This document shows, piece by piece, positions 14,547-19,954 of a stretch of 19,954 bases of DNA (position 1 is the stretch's first letter; every line of letters starts with the position of its first letter). Position numbers and translations under genes: made by a program. The stretch lies in assembly GCA_004556975.1 (NCBI GenBank), contig SFFD01000042.1, positions 1 to 19,954 of the forward strand, read 5' to 3'. Below the pieces are notes generated by a model that saw nothing but the letters and a program-made list of their open reading frames with translations, was not told where the DNA came from and ran no database searches. The stretch is from Oscillospiraceae bacterium. Lineage in GTDB: Bacteria; Bacillota; Clostridia; Oscillospirales; Ruminococcaceae.

Positions 14547-16148
14547 TTAATCATAGATTTTTCTTACATTGTATTTGAAATTCAACAAAGCTTTTGCAGA
14601 AGAATAGTATCTTGTATTTTTATCGTCTTTTATCATCCTTCCGGTAAAAGCACTTTCCCCGGCATTGGCAACCATTTCTTCGCCGAGAGCAATAGCTATT
14701 TTTTGTGCTGTTTCCCTCCAGCGTTTTCTGTCTGCTTCGGATTCTTTCGTTCCCCACTCGGAGTTTATCGACTCAAGCCATTCTCTGAACGGAATATCTA
14801 TCCTGAAGTAGAGCTGTTCTTTCGCATTAACATACGATTTTCCTTCATCTTCGCCCATAGCCGCATCTATATCATTCGCGAGGTGATGTACCGCCGTTGC
14901 AAGCTGGTCGCATTTTGCCACTTCATCGGCTATTGCGCTTCGCCAACCATCGTTTGCCTCCTCAAGCAGCTTTTTGTGGAACGAAAGTGAATCGCTGAAT
15001 ACGTCGGAAATGAAAAAGTCCTTATCACCATATTGTGCAGAGCTTGTGCAAAATTTTATCAACTGCTCATCATCAAGCAGTTCATACGCTTTCAGTTCAG
15101 AAATCCAGCTTACTATGCCGGGAGTGTGTTTTTCGCCCTTTTCTTCTGCCGGGAACGCTGTCGGAAATTCCCGCCACATCTGCTTTGAGCTATCGTGGCG
15201 ACAAGGCTTAAAACCTATTACGGATTTATCTTTTGTCGTTGCACGTATCGGCGACCATATGGTCATTTGTTCCGCAAATGCCATCTCTTTATTGAAGAAA
15301 TCCCCTCCCAAAAGATAGTAGCCCGTAACCATTCCGTCTTTTCCTATTAAAAGTAAGCGTCTTGATTGCAGCGTGTACAATTCAGCAGGGTTATCCGGCA
15401 AAGCTATTTCACTGCGCTCCGCCGCTTTTGCCTTTTCAAGCTCCCACGCAGGTTTTTCCTCTCCCCAAAGCTCATTTCCATCTTTAAGCATCACAAAATT
15501 GAGCATCAGCGTTTCAAAGAGATTTCTCCCTTCGGCTGTAATAAGCCCAAGCTTACCAAGCCAGCCCGCTCCGGGTGACGGAAGATTTTTTCCTTTCGGC
15601 TTTGAGGATGTATCATCGTATGCATTCACATATAAAAGCCACCTCGCCGCCTCAGAATATGGCAGCTTGCTTTTCTTTTCCCCTGAATATGTGGTGAACA
15701 GCCTCAGCTTATTACTGCTTTCGGAGAGTTCCCCGTTAAGCTTTGCCGCACCGTATTCGGTGCCTATTTTTGCTTCCGGCACCTGATAGAACGGTCTTTC
15801 GGGGTGGAAAAGCCAAAATTTCTCGTGCTGAGATTCAAGGTATTCGCGCACCGGATTTTCCGGGATATGTCCCATATCCCAAATGATTTTCCAGCGCTCA
15901 AGCGCTTCATCCGGGTCTTCAAACGGCGCCGGTTCACCATCTTCATTTACCCTTGAAAAAACTGTGTGCAGCACCGCGAGCAAAAGGCGCATTACCGCCA
16001 CATCCTGAGTGGGAAGCTCGCCGCAAAGTCCGCTGTATTCGTGCGAATGAACAATCGCATCCGTAAGCGAAGCCTCCTTAATTTCGCACTCCGGCGTAAT
16101 AACCCGCACCCAGTTTTCATCCAAAAGGTTAAACTCTTTGTCCGCCAT
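14547..16148 (-). CDS. cas8e: Cas8e (CasA/Cse1) Cascade large subunit
   Basis: A 533-residue Cse1. It reads the PAM, opens the target DNA and recruits Cas3. It begins with the family signature FNLLDENWVRVITPE, followed by GELPTQDVAVMRLLLAVLHT, RPFYQVPEA, SPGAGWLGKLGLITAEG, and a C-terminal four-helix region including RKRWRETAQKIAIALGEEMV. ATG 16148 is chosen because GGGAGG lies six bases upstream; ATG 16154 would touch the ribosome site. The gene overlaps the end of cas3 by 20 bases, suggesting coupling. The PAM-reading loops cannot be assigned with confidence from sequence alone. Length is slightly above the E. coli protein. Confidence 0.97.
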   Translation of the reverse strand: MADKEFNLLDENWVRVITPECEIKEASLTDAIVHSHEYSGLCGELPTQDVAVMRLLLAVLHTVFSRVNEDGEPAPFEDPDEALERWKIIWDMGHIPENPVREYLESQHEKFWLFHPERPFYQVPEAKIGTEYGAAKLNGELSESSNKLRLFTTYSGEKKSKLPYSEAARWLLYVNAYDDTSSKPKGKNLPSPGAGWLGKLGLITAEGRNLFETLMLNFVMLKDGNELWGEEKPAWELEKAKAAERSEIALPDNPAELYTLQSRRLLLIGKDGMVTGYYLLGGDFFNKEMAFAEQMTIWSPIRATTKDKSVIGFKPCRHDSSKQMWREFPTAFPAEEKGEKHTPGIVSWISELKAYELLDDEQLIKFCTSSAQYGDKDFFISDVFSDSLSFHKKLLEEANDGWRSAIADEVAKCDQLATAVHHLANDIDAAMGEDEGKSYVNAKEQLYFRIDIPFREWLESINSEWGTKESEADRKRWRETAQKIAIALGEEMVANAGESAFTGRMIKDDKNTRYYSSAKALLNFKYNVRKIYD

Positions 16149-18828
16149 TATCATCCTCCCTTTCGTAAGTAAGACCTATTTCTCTATTGTATTTCAGAAT
16201 CGTGCTCCCGATTTTTGCACTCAGCGATTCGTCAAAAAGCAGTACCAGCTCGCCTTTGAGATATGGGCTGTTCTGCCACTCCGCAAGTCGATTTCTGTTC
16301 ATATTTTCAAGCTCGTTTATCGTGGAATTTATATTCCACTGCCTGCTTAAAAACGATGGCAGGCGCAGCCTTTGCCGCAGTATCGCTATTGCTTCTTCCC
16401 TTGAAGGAATATCGTTTGCGGGAACGGCTTTGCCGCCGCACTGCCATGGCAAAAAGTGAACCGTACCATCGCCGTGCAGCACCATTGCCAAAACGTCTAT
16501 TGAACTGTCGCCGTCACGAACGGAAGCCTCCGCATGGCCTTCATCCATTCTTGGAGTATCGTCAAGCCACCCTTCAAGTGTGTTTTTGTTCGCTATATGG
16601 CTTATCTGCTTCGGCGGTTCGCTCAAAAGGAACGCTTTGGCGTTGGTTTCCTTTTGGCTTATTTTTAAGTCGAATTCCTCTTTTTCTTTGCAGCTTTCTC
16701 CTCCGCCCTCATAGGCGTCCTGAACAAGCTTTGGTATGTCGCCGGGAATTTCTATTTTGTCAGGCAGCAGCTTTTCCGTCTGCATCAGCATCCATTTCGT
16801 ATAAATAGCTTCACTGCCGCTGTCGAACTTATCTTCTTCTGTGAGCACGCAGCAAACCGCATGCTCAAGCCCTTTCGGGCGCTCTCTTTTGTGGCGGTGA
16901 AGCCTGCCCATACGCTGGAGCAGCAGATCCATTGGGCAGATTTCGCTTATCATAAAGTCAAAATCCATATCAAGGGACTGCTCCATAACCTGTGTTCCCA
17001 CAATAACAAGCTTTTTTCTACCTTCCCTGTCGGAATTTTTGCCTACGCACCGCATTATGTCCTGCTCAAGCTTAATTCTGTCCGGCATCACAAACTGAGC
17101 ATGAAAAACCATTATTTTTGCGTCCGGAATTTTTTCCGAAAGCATCTGCGCTATGCTTTGCGCCTTTTTTACCGTGTTGACGATTACGCCCGTGCATCCG
17201 CAGCATTTTACGGCGTGCTCAACCCGCTTTGCTATGTCATCATACACTATTTTTTCGGTGCGCACAGTAGTGCTCGGCGCGTTTATTTCAACGGAATCCT
17301 GTTTTACCTCTTTGCCGTCAGTCCAAGTTATAAGCGGGTATTTGCGCGTACTGCGCCATTCTTTGTTATCGCAGCTTGATTTTCCGATATATCTGTCAAT
17401 AAGTTGCGAACGCCTCTTTGCCGGAAGCGTGGCCGAAAGAATTATCACCGGCACATGATATGCGCCCATCCATTCAATAACACGGTCAAGATATGTACTC
17501 ATGTATGCGTCATAGGCGTGACATTCATCAATAATCACCACTTTTGAAGCAAGTCCAAGGTGGCGCAGCATAACATGCTTTTGCTTCAGCCCTGCAAGGA
17601 GGAACTGGTCAACCGTTCCCGTTACAAAGCTTGCGAGCAGCGCTTGCTTTTTCCCTTTGAACCAACTGTTCACAATAAGCCTGCCCTCTGTATCTTCTCC
17701 CTCGGCATTTGAACTTCCTTCAAATATTTCGCGGTAGTCCTCGTTAAGTTCCGCCAAGCCGTGTGCCAATCGGATTGAAATATCGGCATTCGTTTCCTCG
17801 GCTTGCGCTTCGCCCCAGCTTTTTATTCTCTTAAATATTCCGTTTGCCGTTGCCTGAGTAGGCAAGCCGAAGAACAATCCTCCGCAGCCGGAATTGCAGC
17901 CCATAATCTCCGCCGCAGCAAGCGCCGCTTCAGTCTTTCCGACGCCCATCTGCGCTTCGATTATCATAATACCGGGATTTTTGCATCCGTTTGCTATGTC
18001 AAGTACCTTTTTTTGAACCTCGTTCGGCGCAAAGCCAAAGCGTTCTTCAAAAAGCTCGTTGTCTATGAAGCAATATTCCGGATGCCAGTTTTCCATGCTG
18101 CGAAGCTTTTCCCACGCATTCTCCGTGCGATGCTCGTAAAGCTCTTCCGAGCCCATGCTGTCAATGCTTATCAGCGGGAAATAGCTTGGATTGCTCGCGA
18201 TCCAGTCAGCAGTTATTAACAGTCCGCAAAGCAGCACCTGCGCCGCTTTAAGCTCTATTTTCGGCACTTCCTCGAGGCTGTCGTATCCCGACGAAATCAG
18301 CGATTCGTCAATGTATTCCTGCCAGCATTCATTCCAGCGTTCCGTATATTCGCGCGATGAAAAGTAGTTTTTTCCGTAAACCTCTATTTGTTTTGTCGGA
18401 GCGACCGCGCCATTTTTCGGCATTTCCGGCGGTTTTCCGTGGTGCGAGCCCACTATCGAAGCCGTTCCTCGGTTTATTCCGTACTCAAGCAAAATTGCCT
18501 CTCCTGCCAGCGCGTGCGGCGAAGCCACCGAATCCATAAAGCTGTTTGCAGCACGGAGTTCCACGGATTTTTCAATCATTTCCCTTATTTCCGGAAGCAT
18601 CTCTGTAATTCTGCTTTGAAAAAGCGCCGTACATTTGCCTATATCATGCACCGCCGCAAGCCAAACAGCAATTTTGCAGAATTCTTCTCTGCCAAGGCCG
18701 GCTGCGCTTACCACCGAATCCGGCACCCATTCCTCCGCAAGCTTTTTCATTATCTCCGCTGTGTCCCGCAAATGCATCCAAAGCGGAAGCCAAAGGGTGG
18801 AATTTTCGCTGCTTGTTTTTGCTGCCAT
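16129..18828 (-). CDS. cas3: Cas3 helicase-nuclease, type I
   Basis: An 899-residue Cas3 with an N-terminal HD nuclease and an SF2 helicase. HD motifs: H19, AAVHDIGK (H61, D62), H105, the HHGKP pair (H129, H130) and D208 in ITADW. Helicase motifs: QMGVGKTEAA (Walker A, 295-299), VIIDECHAYD (DECH, 434-437), LSATLP (465-467), TQVMEQSLDMDFD, and LLQRMGRLHRH (motif VI). It is recruited by Cascade to nick and degrade the target. The frame extends up to GTG 18849, but ATG 18828 is more likely; it has AGGAG at a rather long distance (12 bases), so the start is not certain. It is the first gene of the operon, directly after the promoter at 18914-18942, and appears complete. Confidence 0.97.
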   Translation of the reverse strand: MAAKTSSENSTLWLPLWMHLRDTAEIMKKLAEEWVPDSVVSAAGLGREEFCKIAVWLAAVHDIGKCTALFQSRITEMLPEIREMIEKSVELRAANSFMDSVASPHALAGEAILLEYGINRGTASIVGSHHGKPPEMPKNGAVAPTKQIEVYGKNYFSSREYTERWNECWQEYIDESLISSGYDSLEEVPKIELKAAQVLLCGLLITADWIASNPSYFPLISIDSMGSEELYEHRTENAWEKLRSMENWHPEYCFIDNELFEERFGFAPNEVQKKVLDIANGCKNPGIMIIEAQMGVGKTEAALAAAEIMGCNSGCGGLFFGLPTQATANGIFKRIKSWGEAQAEETNADISIRLAHGLAELNEDYREIFEGSSNAEGEDTEGRLIVNSWFKGKKQALLASFVTGTVDQFLLAGLKQKHVMLRHLGLASKVVIIDECHAYDAYMSTYLDRVIEWMGAYHVPVIILSATLPAKRRSQLIDRYIGKSSCDNKEWRSTRKYPLITWTDGKEVKQDSVEINAPSTTVRTEKIVYDDIAKRVEHAVKCCGCTGVIVNTVKKAQSIAQMLSEKIPDAKIMVFHAQFVMPDRIKLEQDIMRCVGKNSDREGRKKLVIVGTQVMEQSLDMDFDFMISEICPMDLLLQRMGRLHRHKRERPKGLEHAVCCVLTEEDKFDSGSEAIYTKWMLMQTEKLLPDKIEIPGDIPKLVQDAYEGGGESCKEKEEFDLKISQKETNAKAFLLSEPPKQISHIANKNTLEGWLDDTPRMDEGHAEASVRDGDSSIDVLAMVLHGDGTVHFLPWQCGGKAVPANDIPSREEAIAILRQRLRLPSFLSRQWNINSTINELENMNRNRLAEWQNSPYLKGELVLLFDESLSAKIGSTILKYNREIGLTYEREDDNGGQRV

Positions 18829-18913
18829 GATTTTTGAGAGCTCCTGCACCTTATGTCACCCCAACAATAATATTTTTTACCATTATGTTGAATATTGTCA
18901 AAATTTTAATTTG

Positions 18914-18942
18914 ATTTTACTACTTAAAATATGGTTAGTCAA
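18914..18942 (-). promoter_or_regulatory. Promoter of the cas operon
   Basis: Minus strand TTGACT (18937-18942), 17 bases, TAAAAT (18914-18919), in an AT-rich region. Transcription would start near 18907, giving an approximately 80-nt leader before cas3. A second TTGACA lies a little downstream (about 18896-18901) with a poorer -10. All eight cas genes are spaced tightly enough to be one transcript from here. Confidence 0.7.
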
Positions 18943-18965
18943 TCCATTTTTATCTTTATTTTGAC

Positions 18966-18989
18966 AGGTATGCATTTTTATGCATACCT
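18966..18989. promoter_or_regulatory. Perfect palindrome upstream of the cas promoter, possible regulator site
   Basis: AGGTATGCAT (18966-18975), TTTT, ATGCATACCT (18980-18989): ten perfect inverted base pairs, centred about 38 bases upstream of the -35. It lacks a T tract in the cas direction, so a DNA-binding site fits better than a terminator. Nothing in the window names the regulator. The rest of the gene-free stretch 18829-19135 holds the promoter and the beginning of the IS. Confidence 0.5.
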
Positions 18990-19091
18990 TAAAATAAAGG
19001 CTGTTAAAATCTCTTCCTTTGTTTTACACAGCAAAAAACAGCGCCCCAACTGTGCACAAGTCCATTAAAAACGGACAATAGAAATAAACAG

Positions 19092-19128
19092 CCTCCTATG
19101 GTAGAATTTAGATAGCTACCATAGGAGG
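19092..19128 (+). promoter_or_regulatory. Hairpin that hides the OrfA ribosome binding site
   Basis: CCTCCTATGGTAG (19092-19104) and CTACCATAGGAGG (19116-19128) are perfect 13-bp inverted arms with an 11-base loop. The right arm contains the AGGAGG that serves the OrfA ATG at 19136. In transcripts that enter from outside, this stem would block translation, a known protective device in insertion sequences; here it is inferred. Confidence 0.6.
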
Positions 19129-19135
19129 TTTTGTT

Positions 19136-19485
19136 ATGCAAAGGAAATATACATGTATCAAAGAATACGAAAAAGAATTAATCTAATATATCGAGTAAGG
19201 ACATAGCTTGCGGGAAACCGGAGAGAAATACGGTTTCACATACAAAGAAATGCGAAATTTCAAGACCAGATACAATAAGAATCAACGAAAGCTTGCAGCA
19301 GGAATACAATCAAACCTAAAGGCAGACCGAGACAGGATGGAACGGCCTTTCCGCCAGCGGTACAGCAATTAAGCAAACTCGCTCAGTTGTAATATGAACT
19401 CGCAATGAAAGAACGGCACATAAAGAGGTTGGAGATGGAAAATGAGCTGATGCGGGATTTTCTCTCGCTCACAGAAAGGAAGTGA
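19136..19485 (+). pseudogene. IS3-family OrfA, broken
   Basis: The beginning reads MQRKYTCIKEYEKELI, then TAA, YIE, TAA, then GHSLRETGEKYGF and further OrfA-like sequence with KTRYNKNQRKLAAG. Around 19310 the similarity shifts to another frame (KPKGRPRQDGT), where a TAA near 19390 interrupts it again, and the end (RLEMENELMRDFLSLTERK, stop 19483-19485) is intact. That is three nonsense codons and one frameshift. OrfA normally provides the helix-turn-helix and leucine zipper that bind the IS ends, and it is needed for the fused transposase. The loss suggests an old insertion. Confidence 0.8.
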
Positions 19486-19954
19486 GAACAAGCGTAAAGT
19501 ATATGGTGATATATCGACACAAGGATAAATATTCCATAAGCGAAATGTGCAGCTTCTTTGAAGTATCCAGAAGCGGATATTACGGATATGTATCAAGAAT
19601 GGACATACCTGCAAAGGATCTTCCATCAGCTGAAAAGATAAAAGAATGTCAAAGCGAATGCGGAAAAACTTACGGTTACCGCAGAGTACATATATGGCTT
19701 GAGAGAAAAGGAATACACCGCAACCCGAAAACAATCCTGCGTGTAATGCAAAAATACAACCTTCTCCCGGTTGTAAGGAGAAAGAAGTACCGTAATTACG
19801 GAGAATATCTTCACAGATATCCCAATCTGTTAAACAGAGACTTCCATGCTGAAAAACCTAATCAGAAATGGGTTACAGATATATCATATATCCCTACAAA
19901 GCAAGGCGTACTGTATTTATCCATTATCAGAGATTTGTTTGACAACAGCATTGT
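19482..19954 (+). CDS. IS3-family transposase OrfB, partial
   Basis: The frame is open to the window edge (157 codons seen). It begins within the end of OrfA (GTG 19482 overlaps the OrfA stop, -1 frame); ATG 19503 is an alternative start, and IS3 OrfB is usually made by frameshifting from OrfA. Visible parts are the HTH_21 region (EMCSFFEVSRSGYYGYV), YGYRRVHIWLERKGI, and the start of the rve/DDE catalytic core with D133 in QKWVTDISYIP and LSIIRDLFDNS. The second Asp region and the final Glu lie outside or at the edge. This half shows no stop codon, in contrast to OrfA. Confidence 0.85.
   Translation, partial: MRTSVKYMVIYRHKDKYSISEMCSFFEVSRSGYYGYVSRMDIPAKDLPSAEKIKECQSECGKTYGYRRVHIWLERKGIHRNPKTILRVMQKYNLLPVVRRKKYRNYGEYLHRYPNLLNRDFHAEKPNQKWVTDISYIPTKQGVLYLSIIRDLFDNSI

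Larger units (their letters stand above)
19051..19954 (+). mobile_element. IS3-family insertion sequence, left part, decayed
   Basis: A two-frame organisation with a short helix-turn-helix OrfA followed by an overlapping DDE transposase OrfB, as in IS3 elements. The proposed left end is TGTGCACAAG at 19051, starting with the TG usual for IS3 ends; the right end is outside the window, so the boundary is tentative. OrfA carries several stops and a frameshift, so this copy is probably unable to move on its own. It sits upstream of the cas operon promoter on the opposite strand. Confidence 0.7.

Noticed and set aside
18966..18989. Palindrome as a terminator
   Set aside because: There is no T tract after it on the minus strand, and on the plus strand it is followed by TTAAAATAAA without a proper run; a binding site is more likely.
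19369..19814. Two open frames on the minus strand (121 and 62 codons)
   Set aside because: They are shadows of the IS3 OrfA/OrfB sequence, which has clear transposase motifs on the plus strand.

Overview
The window reads as a chromosomal segment of a spore-forming, low-to-moderate GC Firmicute (class Clostridia, probably a gut Oscillospiraceae-like lineage; the rank is inference). The evidence is a spo0A gene, a 3' fragment that reads as the end of spoIVB just upstream of it, sigma-A type promoters, strong AGGAGG ribosome sites, and genes typical of clostridial integrative elements.

Layout. (1) 1 to about 4620 looks like the right-hand end of an integrative element whose left end is outside the window: a partial membrane-anchored protein gene and a LytTR-PAS regulator (both minus strand), then on the plus strand a sigma-70-like regulator, a long non-coding stretch, a 59-residue ORF and a large serine recombinase with its own promoter. 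(2) The recombinase ends about 20 bases before a 27-codon coding fragment that matches the C-terminus of SpoIVB, so the element appears to sit inside spoIVB. spo0A follows with its own promoter and terminator. (3) 6001-9752 is a long type I-E CRISPR array: 61 identical 28-nt repeats, one degenerate end repeat and 61 spacers, transcribed on the minus strand. (4) 9797-18828 is a complete type I-E cas operon on the minus strand (cas3, cas8e/cse1, cse2, cas7e, cas5e, cas6e, cas1, cas2), tightly packed with short overlaps or gaps and driven from one good promoter at 18914-18942. (5) 19051 to the end is the left part of a decayed IS3-family insertion sequence.

How it works together. Cas3 and the five Cascade subunits provide interference, Cas6e processes the array transcript, and Cas1-Cas2 provide adaptation. 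The array is leader-proximal at its right end (next to cas2) and ends at its left with a degenerate repeat facing the spo0A terminator.

Points that stand out: cas2 is the remnant of a Cas2-DnaQ (DEDDh exonuclease) fusion in which exonuclease motif I is missing and the rest is out of frame; the nucleotide after each repeat is strongly biased to T or C in crRNA sense, the signature of a PAM-derived 29th repeat base; two spacer pairs come from the same target site (one adjacent and same-strand, differing by one base at the PAM-distal end; one distant and opposite-strand); a perfect palindrome lies just upstream of the cas promoter; and the integrative element interrupts a sporulation gene next to spo0A, an arrangement like that of excisable sporulation intervening elements.
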